A stretch of DNA of 64,000 nucleotides from Tannerella sp. (GTDB lineage Bacteria; Bacteroidota; Bacteroidia; Bacteroidales; Tannerellaceae). Numbering within the stretch: position 1 is the first letter of the stretch; each line of letters opens with the position of its first letter. The stretch spans positions 1 through 64,000 of the forward strand of contig JAITVY010000028.1 of the NCBI GenBank assembly GCA_031285565.1. The letters are read 5' to 3'. The position numbers and the translations under genes are program-made. Below the pieces are notes generated by a model. The model was not told the origin of the DNA. It ran no database searches and saw nothing but the letters and a program-made list of their open reading frames with translations. Of this stretch, positions 26,834 to 36,547 are shown piece after piece.

Positions 26834-28453
26834 TTAATGAGATACTACTTTCTCAAAATAAGGCAACCGGTCTATAGGTACATCTATTTCTATTTTCTTA
26901 GGTCCTTTAAATCGTTTTTCCGTATCATCTTTCCAGGTTCCTTTCGGTAACTGTACCTGGCGTTTACTACCAGACTGAACCATAGGTGCAACGATGTATC
27001 TGTCACCTAACATAAACTGGTCTTTGCAATTGATAAACCCTTGGTGTGGGAAAGCATATTCCATATGCCGAACAATTGGTTCACCTGTTTTTGCAGATTG
27101 TTCGGCCAGTTCAAGGATATAACTACCCATTGTTTCGTGTAGTTTTGCATATTTACAGCAGATGGCCAGATTTTCTTTATTTAGGATACGCCAGGGAGCC
27201 ACAGAAAACTGCATCATGGGCATCAGGGCATGTACCTGGCACGAACGGACAATCAACTCCTGATCAAGTTTTGTCTGGTCTACTCCAAGAAAAGAGCCGA
27301 ATTGTCCCCCTCCAATCATGTCGGGACAAGTATAAGCATATCCCAGTAACCCGGCAGAGAGCATATCGGGTATTAGCAACCGGAGTGCATTCCATGAGTA
27401 ATCTTTATCTCCCAACCGTTGGACTAATGCTTCGCCTCCCATTTTCCAACCGGCACGATACTCGTTAAAAGGGAAGTCCAAACCCAATCTACTCCAATAC
27501 TCACACATATCAGTCGAAGTTGCATTTTTATCGTAGAACTCTAATTCCGGATTCGTATAATGTGAAACATCACCTGCATCAAATTTGAAACCATCAACAC
27601 CATATGCTTGCTGAACCTTTTGTAATTCGTCTCGAAGATGTGCTACAGCTTCCGGATTACTCATATCATAACAAGCACTATAACCGTTCCACCAGGGAAT
27701 GATTGCTGCGCGTTTTGTCCCTTTTTGCTTAATCAGGAAACCTTTACTTTGCAAATCACGAAATTCGGGACTATCTGCACTAACAAACGGACAAACCCAT
27801 AGCATAATCTTAAAACCTTGTGCATGTAGTTTTTCAATCATGCCTTTAGGATCAAGAAAACGATCCGGTTTAAATTCGAAGTTACCGTAATACTTCTGCC
27901 AGTTATCATCTACCATAAAAACACCGACAGGAAAATCATGGGTCAGGATATTCCCGGCATATTTCAGTATATCATCCTGATTTTGATTATACATCAATTC
28001 TATCCATGTATTATATTGCGGCATGGAGAAAAATAACGGATCAGGTAAATTGCCCGAAGGTGGAAAATGTTTCTCTTTGGCTTCCATATAAGCATCCTTC
28101 AGGGTTTTACCAGCCTGTACGGGTATTATTTTTTCATATTCGGAATACAAGACTAAATTTCCACTCTCCATCTTGAATGAAAATGCCTGATCACTCCAGA
28201 TATAACGCCCTGCGGAAGAAAGCATAAAAGGGACATTCTGGTTATTCATATTTTCACGCCCCAGATCAAATAACCTCATATCCTCTTCAAAAGGCATTTG
28301 TGAACCTAAGCCAACCATACCACCCCACCATTTCTCATTTGGCAACGGTTTGATGATAGATTCATGCCTTGTCTGGCAGTAACAAGGATTCATCGCTGTA
28401 CACATAAATCCGAGTATACAAATTTGCAAAACAAATCTTACAGATAGTTTCAT
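26834..28453 (-). CDS. Exported GH31 glycoside hydrolase
   Basis: The protein (539 aa from the ATG at 28453) starts with a signal peptide and contains a short N-terminal domain and the GH31 barrel. The nucleophile is Asp292 in DGFKFDAGD, preceded by the VDDNWQ and KIMLWVCPF strands. The acid/base is probably Asp349 in RLGDKDYSW. GH31 includes alpha-glucosidases, alpha-xylosidases, alpha-galactosidases and sulfoquinovosidases, and the specificity cannot be read here. It is the last gene of the minus-strand PUL operon, 36 bp after the DUF4874/DUF4832 gene. The frame extends upstream to 28486, but the signal peptide begins at MKLSVRF. Confidence 0.9.
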   Translation of the reverse strand: MKLSVRFVLQICILGFMCTAMNPCYCQTRHESIIKPLPNEKWWGGMVGLGSQMPFEEDMRLFDLGRENMNNQNVPFMLSSAGRYIWSDQAFSFKMESGNLVLYSEYEKIIPVQAGKTLKDAYMEAKEKHFPPSGNLPDPLFFSMPQYNTWIELMYNQNQDDILKYAGNILTHDFPVGVFMVDDNWQKYYGNFEFKPDRFLDPKGMIEKLHAQGFKIMLWVCPFVSADSPEFRDLQSKGFLIKQKGTKRAAIIPWWNGYSACYDMSNPEAVAHLRDELQKVQQAYGVDGFKFDAGDVSHYTNPELEFYDKNATSTDMCEYWSRLGLDFPFNEYRAGWKMGGEALVQRLGDKDYSWNALRLLIPDMLSAGLLGYAYTCPDMIGGGQFGSFLGVDQTKLDQELIVRSCQVHALMPMMQFSVAPWRILNKENLAICCKYAKLHETMGSYILELAEQSAKTGEPIVRHMEYAFPHQGFINCKDQFMLGDRYIVAPMVQSGSKRQVQLPKGTWKDDTEKRFKGPKKIEIDVPIDRLPYFEKVVSH

Positions 28454-28489
28454 ATTACTTTGAGATAAATTATACGAATATAACAATAC

Positions 28490-30049
28490 TTATTTTGAAA
28501 CTAAAATTTCAGTTAAAACATTTACTCCATATTTCGAATTTTCAAATATCTCCCACTTGATATCTCCATTCGCACATCTAATAGCATATCGGTTATTATA
28601 TTTAAGCTGGTCGGATCCGTCAGGAATCCATAATCCTAATTTGTATGTACCTGATGGTAAAGATTCAGGCAGATCTATTTTTGCCTCAACCTTATGTAAT
28701 AATGGTGTATACGTTTCATCTCCCGGTTGATGAGGCTGCCAGTCTTCTAGATTTGCTTCAAGCGGAAATTCAATAACCTTTTCGTTTTCATCTACTAATA
28801 CAACATAGAGTTTATGATTTCCGAAAACAGTAGCAAATCCCCTGTTGATTAATTCTATTTCCAAAGAGATCTTTTCACCTACTTTAAATTCTTCCGGACA
28901 AGATATTCTTTGCAATTCAATACGATATCCCAAATGATCACGAATATAATCAAATACATTACGTTCGATTTTAGAGCCATTACGGTTCTCAAAATAATTA
29001 GTTGATACAGGCATATTATTTTGTTTTAGGAACTCCTCAGATAGTGGTGTTTTTTTCCATACAATCATTGAATATTCAGGAGCACTGCCTTCATCAAATA
29101 TTTGATTGGAATGTTGTTCTTTGTAATTATGAACAACACTAAGCGAAGTATAGTGCTGCAAGAATAGCCGCCGGGCAACTTCATGCCCATCGATCAGCCA
29201 ACCGGCAGTAGGAGCATCGGGATCTTTACCTACACTCCAGAATCCCCAGGGAAGTTCTCCATCAACAACCAGATAGGGAGATTCTTCCACAATCTGATTA
29301 AAAACATCTGTACCTTCATGCATATCGGCATCCCAGGGTTCAGGCTTGATTACAATAAAATCGTCATGGAATGATATTCTCTTATACAATTCTGGTTCCT
29401 CTTTTAATAGATTTTTATAAGTGGGAACTCTTACTTGTACCATTTTGTCATCGGGAACAACCTCCATGATTTTCTTTAAAATAGCCCGTTTGCTATCGTC
29501 CGATTTGTGCAGGTTATGAACTGAACTATGCCATTCACCCCATGCACCAATTACTCCAGCCTGTACTACTAAAATTAAGTGTTTGTTTTTTTCTAAAAAA
29601 GGTTTTAACTGTTCCAGGTGTAATAATGCTTGCTCTAAAGTCGGGCCAATAGCTGCCCTACCCATAAAATCTTTTTCATAAGCGAATCGTAGTACAGCTT
29701 TCATCCCCATTCTCTCCAATTGATCGAAATAAGCTTGCATAACTGTAAAATTATCTTCTATAAGGTCTTTTCCAACAGTATAGGTGAGATAAAAGTAACT
29801 TTGTATGAGTGATACACTGTCGTCCTTATATTTTTCAGCTTGTACGGTCAAAGCTCCGGTTGGATTTTCCATATCCTCAACCACATCTACTGCTGTTTCG
29901 AGACGAAAACCCCTATCCGGATTATATAACCCATTTCTACCTTGATAATCGTCAGCACAAATACCCCTGAATTCTATATTCCGGACATTATTCTGGCTAC
30001 AAGAAACAAACACAATTAGCAGGAAAAATAAAACATAAATGTTTTTCAT
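28490..30049 (-). CDS. DUF4874/DUF4832 lipoprotein
   Basis: A 519-residue lipoprotein (lipobox VFVSC, Cys at about 17) with an N-terminal DUF4874 domain (NPDRGFRLE motif, then a barrel-like region with GVIGAWGEWHSS at about 165-176) and a C-terminal DUF4832 beta domain (SGTYKLGLWIPDGSDQL). The barrel with a GEW motif looks like a glycoside hydrolase fold, but no activity is established to my knowledge. It sits between SusD and GH31 in the PUL, so it probably binds or cleaves the same glycan at the cell surface. The start at 30049 is chosen because the signal peptide begins there. Confidence 0.82.
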   Translation of the reverse strand: MKNIYVLFFLLIVFVSCSQNNVRNIEFRGICADDYQGRNGLYNPDRGFRLETAVDVVEDMENPTGALTVQAEKYKDDSVSLIQSYFYLTYTVGKDLIEDNFTVMQAYFDQLERMGMKAVLRFAYEKDFMGRAAIGPTLEQALLHLEQLKPFLEKNKHLILVVQAGVIGAWGEWHSSVHNLHKSDDSKRAILKKIMEVVPDDKMVQVRVPTYKNLLKEEPELYKRISFHDDFIVIKPEPWDADMHEGTDVFNQIVEESPYLVVDGELPWGFWSVGKDPDAPTAGWLIDGHEVARRLFLQHYTSLSVVHNYKEQHSNQIFDEGSAPEYSMIVWKKTPLSEEFLKQNNMPVSTNYFENRNGSKIERNVFDYIRDHLGYRIELQRISCPEEFKVGEKISLEIELINRGFATVFGNHKLYVVLVDENEKVIEFPLEANLEDWQPHQPGDETYTPLLHKVEAKIDLPESLPSGTYKLGLWIPDGSDQLKYNNRYAIRCANGDIKWEIFENSKYGVNVLTEILVSK

Positions 30050-30149
30050 AATAATCAAAATCTAATTTATTATGGTTCAGTATATTCATAAAAGGGGTAG
30101 TTATGATATCTACCCCCTTTAAATAAAATATTATTTGGGAAATAGTAAC

Positions 30150-31611
30150 TTAATCTCCATAACCCGGGTTCTGATACTCAAAACCTCCTTTTTTCCCTTC
30201 ATTGATAGCTGAAGATGGAAGGGGAAAAAGATGAGCATTTGTCCCTAAACCGGAAATATGATCAGCCCGTCCCATTTCAATACATTTTTTAGACATTGTT
30301 TCCACATATTTATTGTTACGTATCAAATCCTGGCGACGACAACCTTCATACCAAAGTTCGTGGGCACGTTCCCATAGTAGTTTGTCAATAAAATCATCCT
30401 TTCCCTTAAAATCTGATAGTTGATAAGCAGCAAGCCCGGCGCGGGTACGTACCTGGTTGAGTAAATCAACAGATTCCTGGGTAACCGAGTTTCCCTGATG
30501 AACAATAGCTTCAGCTAATAAGGTAATAGCATCGGCATAACGATAAATAATCCAGTCGGTATAACAGTTATCACCTACCCGGTCGACCATATCATATTTC
30601 ACCGGTAGAACACCGTCGGCAGAACCAGTATCATCAAGAACTCCCAAACGTTGGTCGTCTTCTTCAAATTGTTCCATAAAAAAGACGAGTCATCTTATAG
30701 CCTCCCCAGGATACCACATGAGGATACCATAAATGCCATTGATATTCACGCAAACAGTTAACAGACCAAATAGTTTCCCGGTTAGCTTCATTGGCAGAAG
30801 CGAAAACATTGGCATAAGCCGATTTTGCACTTCCGGCATCTGTCACCAATTCATAGCCGTATTCTGACTTCATTAATTCACGACCTTCTGCAATGGCTTT
30901 ATCCCATTGATGAGTCTGCATATATAGTTTTAACAACAACATATGGCATAAACCTTCTGTAAAACGACCATAGTCGTTATCTCCCTTGTCATAACTCTTT
31001 TCCAATACTCCGATACCAGCCTTCAGTTTCGTTTCAATATAAGCAATAGTTTGCTCATTAGTCTGGCGAGGCAGAATAGTTTCAGCTAGCGGATCTTTAA
31101 GCGTTTCCACATCGGCAATGATCAGCGGTCCGTAAAGATCCCATAAAAGAAACGCCAAAAAACCTTGTCCGCATTCCACCTCAGTGATATAGCGTTTTTT
31201 CAGGTCTTCATTCATATTGATTCCTTTAATACGGTCGATGGTCAGTTCCATTTTACTTAAGAAAGGCATGTATTCTTCCCAAAGTAACCGGGGGTTACGT
31301 GAACCGTTGGGGTTTTGGAAATCAGCAAATTCCAGCTGTCCCCAGTTGCCTTCTCCCCAGGAACAGAAACCGAAATCGGTTGCTATATCGCTCAGCAGAT
31401 GGAAACCTGCTGCGACATTAAATGCTCCTTTATATTCATGATTACGGAATGTCGCATAGACATTAGCTGTCACCAGGTCGAAAGCGTCCCGCTCTGTTGT
31501 TGGATAAATATCAGAACTTACTTCACTGTAATTTTCAGACTCCAAACTACAACTTTGTATGCAAAATACTACACACAGTAGCGCTATTGTATAATAATAT
31601 ATCTTTTTCAT
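30150..31611 (-). pseudogene. RagB/SusD-family lipoprotein, interrupted by a frameshift
   Basis: SusD proteins are surface lipoproteins that lid the SusC transporter and capture glycans. The N-terminal part (31611 to 30664, 315 aa) has a lipobox (IQSC, Cys21) and TPR-like helices, and ends in an abrupt TGA. The C-terminal part (30677 to 30150, 175 aa) continues the family in another frame, with DWIIYRYADAITLLAEA and LLWERAHELWYEGCRRQDL. Removing one T from the T6 tract at 30678-30683 joins them into about 487 aa, the normal size. It could be a real lesion, a phase-variable site or a sequencing error. An ATG at 30677 overlapping the stop might also start the second half. Confidence 0.85.
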
Positions 31612-31717
31612 ACGTTAATTAAATTTTATGTTTATATTGTACTAAACTCGCAATCAATGCAATCACCTCTATCAAAGCTGTTTGAAGGCGAGTTTCACCT
31701 CTCAAATTCTTTACGAA

Positions 31718-34700
31718 TTAAAAATTAATATCAACTCCGATACTGAATGTACGTGCGTTCGGATACGAATAAGAACCGGCATTTTCCACATTTCTATCTG
31801 ATGGGTTGTAATCGGTTTCCGGGTCTATACCATTCCAATTAGAGATAACAAATGGATTATTTACACTGAGATTGATACGCATACTGTTCAATACATTCTT
31901 GATGCCTGGTATGGTATAACCCACCGTAATATTCCGGCAACGCAGGAAAGATACCTTCTTCATAAAAAAATCACCTCTCGGGGAATTTGAAGTCAGAAGA
32001 CTTGGAGTATTGGTATTCTGATTATCCATCGTCCAGCTGTCCAGAGCATTTACTGATCCGTTATAAAGTCCGTCATTGGCTTGATACATATAAGGAATCC
32101 AGGTATCGTAATAACTGGCATCGCGCCAACGTCCTACTTCACCATAGAAATACATATTAAAGTCAAATTGTTTGTAACGCACCGTATTATTGAATCCGAA
32201 AGAAAAATTCGGATCCTTGGTGCCGATCAACACCTTATCATGAGGATCCAGATTGTCTGCCACTCCTTCGTCACTTAAGTTCTTAATCTTAATTTGTCCG
32301 GGCAGCAATCCTTTTTGCCAGGCCGGCACCTCTTCTCCCACTTTCAGTAAACCATCCGAACGATAATCGAAGATCGCACGAATCGGATCATTGACCGATT
32401 CGTAGGCTTCCGGAATCCAGTTGGGATCGCGTTCTTTCCAACGGTCTTTGTATTTGTAGAATGTTAAATCGGTTGTCCATACCAGATTATTACGATTAAT
32501 ATTCACTGTATTCAGCGTAAGCTCGATACCCTGACTCTGTGTAGATCCAACGTTAGCTGCTATTTCCGCGATCTCATTATATACAGGTAGACGTTTATCG
32601 TCAACTAGAAGATCAGATACAACACGGTCATAATATTCAGCAGTAAAGTTTATACGATTATTCAGGAAGCCCAGATCCAAACCGATGTTCCATTCACTGG
32701 TTGTTTCCCAGGTTATGTTTGGATTACCTAACGACTTAACCATCATTCCTGTTGTGCCGGTATTTCCGAAAACCCATTTTTCTTCTGCTTTATAATAATA
32801 TTGCGTACGGTTACCAACACTGGAGTTACCGGTTTGTCCGTATCCTCCGCGCAATTTACCATTAGAAATGATATTCTGAATGCTTTTCATAAAATTTTCT
32901 TCCGAGAAACGCCAGCCTACTGACACGGAAGGAAAATATCCCCAGCGATGATCTGGGTCGAAATTTGAGGCTGCATCAGCACGAAGAGTCGCCGTAAACA
33001 GATATTTATCAGCGTACGAATAGTTGATACGTCCGAAAATAGAAGCCAGCTCATCTTTGGTAGCGTTGGAACCTACCGATTTATCTCCGGAGCCAGCCCC
33101 TAAATTATTATAGGTAAATTGATTAATGGGAAAGTTTGTATTAGAGGCTGAAAGCCATTCTGTAGTAAATTGTTGCCATTCATACCCTACTAAAGCAGTG
33201 ATATTATGCTTACCAATCGATTTCATGTAATTGGCTGTCAGGTTAAACAGATAGTCCATACCATCTTCTTGGCGTTGGTAAGCAAATCCATTTGAGGTTG
33301 CTCCATGTAAAGTCGTTGTTGGTAAATAGCTCTGGAATTTTGCCGCTTTACGGTCAAAACCAAGATTTGCTTTAACAATCAATCCTTTGGTAGGTTCAAC
33401 AGAAAGGAAGGCAGTTCCCAAGACTCTGTCCTTAGTGGTCTTATCTTTAATATCCAATAAAGAGACCGGATTCGGACGTTGCTTATAGACATTAGATTCC
33501 GAGAAGTTTCCGTTTTCATCGCGTACCGGAATATTTGGTTCGAAGAAAGTTGCCGAGGCAATAACTCCTGAGTATTCATTCTCGCCTGTTCCCAGAGGAA
33601 CATTGTCGTATGAGTTACGACTGATATTGAAAGACAAACCTCCTTTAACATATTTAGAGAATTCGTAATCACTGTTCAGGTTTGCAGTAATCCGCTTCAT
33701 TCCATTATTTTTGATAATTCCTTTCTGATCGAAATAATTTAAGGATGCTAAGTATTTCGACTTCTCACTTCCGCCGGAAACCGATACGTTATGTGATTGC
33801 TGGAAACCGGTTTGGGTAATTTCATCCATCCAGTTTGTTGTTTTCGCTTTGGCAATCTCCTCATCAGTATATATTGATGAATAAGGGGCCGTATTGGGCT
33901 TAGGAGTTACATAACCGGCATATACACCTGCCCCAGTATCGCGTCTCCACTTTTCCAACGCCCATGCATTGCTAAGTTGCATATATTCAGGAGCATTCAT
34001 CAGGTCATATTTTGTGCTCATGGTCTGTACGGAAGCATTTCCGGAATAAGACACACTGGGTTTTCCTGCTTTTCCTCTTTTTGTGGTAATAATAATCACT
34101 CCGTGACCTGCACGCGAACCATAGATAGCAGTAGCAGAAGCATCCTTCAAGACTTCAATACTTTCGATATCGTTGGGATTGATCATTTCCATTACATTAT
34201 CCTGGCTACCTGCTTTATAACGGTTGGCGTCAACCACCCCTGCCGATTTTGAAATAGGAAATCCATCAACAATGATTAGCGGATCATTGCTGGCCTTGAT
34301 AGAGGTCTCACCACGGATACGGAAAGTAGCTCCTGCACCCGGTTGTGCCGTATTTTGCGTTACACGTAATCCAGCCGCTTTACCGGCCAATGCATGAGCA
34401 GCTGTCGAGAATGTTCCCACAGGGGCATCATCCATTTTAACAGAAGAAACAGCTCCTGTCAGGTCACGTTTTCTTTGTACACCATAACCAACAACTACGA
34501 CTTCGTCCAGACTTTGTGCATCTTCAGATAATGTTATATTTATAATATTTTTTCCTGCGACAGTAATATTCTGAGAAATATATCCGATATATGATATGAC
34601 AAGTGTGGCATTTTCTGCAACATCCAACGAAAAATCTCCGTCTATACCTGTTATCGTCCCGTTAATAGTACCTTTTTCCATTATGTTGGCGCCAATAATA

Positions 34701-35137
34701 GGCTCACCTGTATTATCTGATATTACCCCGCTCACTTTTTTTCTCTGTTGTTGTAATCCCTCACCAGAAGTCCCTTTTTCAAAAAGGTATATCTTCCCGT
34801 TTTTAACCTCATAAGATAAATTTGTTCCGGATATTAATCTATCTAATACAAGATTGAGTTCAGCATCTGTCAGTTCAAAGCTTACCCTTCTATTTGTATT
34901 TACAATTTGCCGACTATAAGCAACACTCAATCCGGTTTGCTTGGTAATAGATTCCAGGACATTTCCAACTTTTTCATTTTCTGCTGAGATAGAGACCTTC
35001 TGGGCAGTTGCAGTTGCTGTAAAACTCATAAGAGTAATAGTAAAAAACAAAAATGTAAGTTTCATCACATTAGGTATTTTTTTAGTAAAATGACATAATA
35101 GGTATGAACAAGTTACGTTTTCAAACTTTTCTTTCAT
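31718..35137 (-). CDS. SusC/RagA-family TonB-dependent transporter with STN domain
   Basis: A 1139-residue outer-membrane transporter that imports oligosaccharides with its SusD partner and TonB energy. After the signal peptide there is an STN domain (about 47-115, including KVGNVLESITKQTGLSVAYS), a carboxypeptidase-regulatory-like domain (about 132-205, GVISDNTGEPIIGANI), the plug (about 215-335, ending in IYGSRAGHGVIIITTKRG), and a long beta-barrel ending in the aromatic FSIGVDINF. The STN domain is the one that signals to FecR, and FecR and an ECF sigma gene lie directly upstream. The TTKKIPNV-like N-terminus (FTKKIPNVMKL) is usual for this subfamily, which supports the start at 35137. Confidence 0.96.
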   Translation of the reverse strand: MKEKFENVTCSYLLCHFTKKIPNVMKLTFLFFTITLMSFTATATAQKVSISAENEKVGNVLESITKQTGLSVAYSRQIVNTNRRVSFELTDAELNLVLDRLISGTNLSYEVKNGKIYLFEKGTSGEGLQQQRKKVSGVISDNTGEPIIGANIMEKGTINGTITGIDGDFSLDVAENATLVISYIGYISQNITVAGKNIINITLSEDAQSLDEVVVVGYGVQRKRDLTGAVSSVKMDDAPVGTFSTAAHALAGKAAGLRVTQNTAQPGAGATFRIRGETSIKASNDPLIIVDGFPISKSAGVVDANRYKAGSQDNVMEMINPNDIESIEVLKDASATAIYGSRAGHGVIIITTKRGKAGKPSVSYSGNASVQTMSTKYDLMNAPEYMQLSNAWALEKWRRDTGAGVYAGYVTPKPNTAPYSSIYTDEEIAKAKTTNWMDEITQTGFQQSHNVSVSGGSEKSKYLASLNYFDQKGIIKNNGMKRITANLNSDYEFSKYVKGGLSFNISRNSYDNVPLGTGENEYSGVIASATFFEPNIPVRDENGNFSESNVYKQRPNPVSLLDIKDKTTKDRVLGTAFLSVEPTKGLIVKANLGFDRKAAKFQSYLPTTTLHGATSNGFAYQRQEDGMDYLFNLTANYMKSIGKHNITALVGYEWQQFTTEWLSASNTNFPINQFTYNNLGAGSGDKSVGSNATKDELASIFGRINYSYADKYLFTATLRADAASNFDPDHRWGYFPSVSVGWRFSEENFMKSIQNIISNGKLRGGYGQTGNSSVGNRTQYYYKAEEKWVFGNTGTTGMMVKSLGNPNITWETTSEWNIGLDLGFLNNRINFTAEYYDRVVSDLLVDDKRLPVYNEIAEIAANVGSTQSQGIELTLNTVNINRNNLVWTTDLTFYKYKDRWKERDPNWIPEAYESVNDPIRAIFDYRSDGLLKVGEEVPAWQKGLLPGQIKIKNLSDEGVADNLDPHDKVLIGTKDPNFSFGFNNTVRYKQFDFNMYFYGEVGRWRDASYYDTWIPYMYQANDGLYNGSVNALDSWTMDNQNTNTPSLLTSNSPRGDFFMKKVSFLRCRNITVGYTIPGIKNVLNSMRINLSVNNPFVISNWNGIDPETDYNPSDRNVENAGSYSYPNARTFSIGVDINF

Positions 35138-35144
35138 ATATTTG
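35137..35144 (+). promoter_or_regulatory. -7 element of a candidate antisense RNA
   Basis: TATATTTG on the plus strand matches TAnnTTTG and overlaps the complement of the susC start codon. The -33 region (TTTTC near 35118) is weak. Confidence 0.4.
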
Positions 35145-35149
35145 TAATG

Positions 35150-35228
35150 TTTAAAGTGTTAGAAATAAGTTTATTTCGAAATGCTATTGGCGACCGGGTT
35201 AGGTGAGAGTTTCCCGGTTGCTTTTTTC
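35150..35228 (+). ncRNA. Candidate antisense small RNA opposite the susC leader
   Basis: A plus-strand -7 box (35137-35144) is followed about 45 bp later by a clear Rho-independent terminator: stem GCGACCGGG (35190-35198) with CCCGGTTGC (35213-35221) and then six Ts (35222-35227). No plus-strand gene ends here, so the unit would be an RNA of about 78 nt complementary to the susC 5' leader. Cis-antisense RNAs of this kind (DonS class) are described for Bacteroides PULs. Transcription itself is not shown by sequence. Confidence 0.5.
35190..35228 (+). terminator. Rho-independent terminator facing away from susC
   Basis: A 9-bp stem with one G-U pair, a 14-nt loop and a T6 tract on the plus strand. 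Both flanking genes are on the minus strand, so it does not serve them. Confidence 0.7.
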
Positions 35229-35499
35229 TTAAGAAGTGTCGTTCATGTTTAGGTATGTTTTTGGTATTTTAGTTATTCATTTAATGCATCTGTTTAAGTA
35301 GACACACAAGTGAAGAAAAAGGATGAGTTAAAATTAAAATTTAACCTATTTCTTTTATTTTCACGTTTATGCAATAACTCCCTTTCCTAAAAAGCACTGA
35401 CACTAAGCACCCCAATCTTTATGACGGGCAAAAAATAAAACAATCTATATAAAGGAGTAATCAATAATGAAAAAGATTATACGCGGTCTTGTGTTTTTA
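35229..35499. other. Remaining susC-fecR intergenic region
   Basis: No gene supported. On the minus strand, 35391-35420 reads AAGATTGGGGTGCTTAGTGT and then CAGTGC, a GGGGTG...GTC pattern that looks like promoters driven by PUL-type ECF sigma factors. It would start a susC leader of some 250 nt that covers the antisense RNA. This promoter call is tentative. Confidence 0.35.
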
Positions 35500-36486
35500 T
35501 TATTTCATTCTTACATATATATAATCATTATTAGCTTCAAAAGATATAGGTGCAATCTTTTCCAATTCATGAAGAATAAAATCCAATTCTTTTTTTTCTG
35601 TAGTTAATGTTATATTATATTTCAGAGCAGCATGGTCAGATATTTCAAATGATGTTGCGAACGTCCTGCCAAGTATTATCAGCACTTCATTAATCGGCAT
35701 ATCTTTAAATATAAGCTTTTTATCTTTCCAGGCAGACGCGTTTGAGATATCTTGTGGACGAATAATCTGATAACTACCTGTTTTCCGGTTATAAATAACC
35801 TGTTCACCTTGATGAATATCAAAAGTCTTAAACCGGGAACTTTCCAAAGCAACAGAACCTTCCTCCAGCGAAACCATTATAAATTCCTCGCTTTCATAAG
35901 CTTTTGTATCAAAAGACGTACCTGTCACTTTTACCGTTATAGCATGCATATCTATAATAAACGGTCGGTTTTTATTTTCTGCAATATCGAAAAAACCCTG
36001 CCCTTCTAATTCGACTTTACGTTCGGCAAATCCGAATTTCCGTGGATAACGTAAACGACTCTCGGAATTCAGATAAACCCGGCTTCCATCCTGGAACATA
36101 AACTGCAGTTGCTCGCCTGCAGGAACATATATTTCGTCATATTCAGATGGTGAAAATAAGTCTACCCGTGAATTTAGTTCAAAATAAATACTTGCTATTA
36201 AAATAAAAGGAATAAGTACAGCTGCAACTCTAAAGAAAAACCGCTTTCTAGACTGCCATTGAATACGCCTCTTAATCTCCTCATACATTTCATTAGAAGG
36301 AATGTCATGATCAATCTGCTTGTCTTCGGTGCCTTGTAATATTGTATTTTCATCATTATCCATTAAATCACACAAGTAAGACTTGCCTTCGGAAGTCGAA
36401 AACCAACGAACTACCTCCCTTGCTTCTTCAGGCTTAGCTGTATTATTTAATGTTTTATCAATAATTTTCTTATTCGGAGCCTCCAT
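35500..36486 (-). CDS. FecR-family anti-sigma factor
   Basis: The 328-residue protein has a cytoplasmic N-terminal part, one membrane segment (about 84-102, FFFRVAAVLIPFILIASIYF), a periplasmic FecR domain (VPAGEQLQFMFQDGSRVYLNSES at about 118-140, then VKVTGTSFDTKAY), and a C-terminal STN-interacting domain (about 255-328, FKDMPINEVLIILG). It holds or activates the partner ECF sigma factor, whose gene is 61 bp upstream, in response to the STN domain of the SusC protein. The three genes make a trans-envelope induction circuit for the PUL. Confidence 0.95.
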   Translation of the reverse strand: MEAPNKKIIDKTLNNTAKPEEAREVVRWFSTSEGKSYLCDLMDNDENTILQGTEDKQIDHDIPSNEMYEEIKRRIQWQSRKRFFFRVAAVLIPFILIASIYFELNSRVDLFSPSEYDEIYVPAGEQLQFMFQDGSRVYLNSESRLRYPRKFGFAERKVELEGQGFFDIAENKNRPFIIDMHAITVKVTGTSFDTKAYESEEFIMVSLEEGSVALESSRFKTFDIHQGEQVIYNRKTGSYQIIRPQDISNASAWKDKKLIFKDMPINEVLIILGRTFATSFEISDHAALKYNITLTTEKKELDFILHELEKIAPISFEANNDYIYVRMK

Positions 36487-36547
36487 ATGTTTTCTTTTCT
36501 ATAAAATAGACACTTCTATCACTAATTAGTATGAGTTAATCTGCTTT

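Noticed and set aside
30670..30684. Programmed -1 frameshift on TTTTTTA in susD
   Set aside because: The heptamer fits a -1 slippery site, but the second half of SusD is in the +1 frame, and -1 slippage leads to an unrelated frame.
35467..35604. Small plus-strand frame of about 45 codons starting MKKIIRGLVFLLF
   Set aside because: It is mostly antisense to the 3' end of fecR, reads low-complexity Ile/Phe codons and has no family resemblance.
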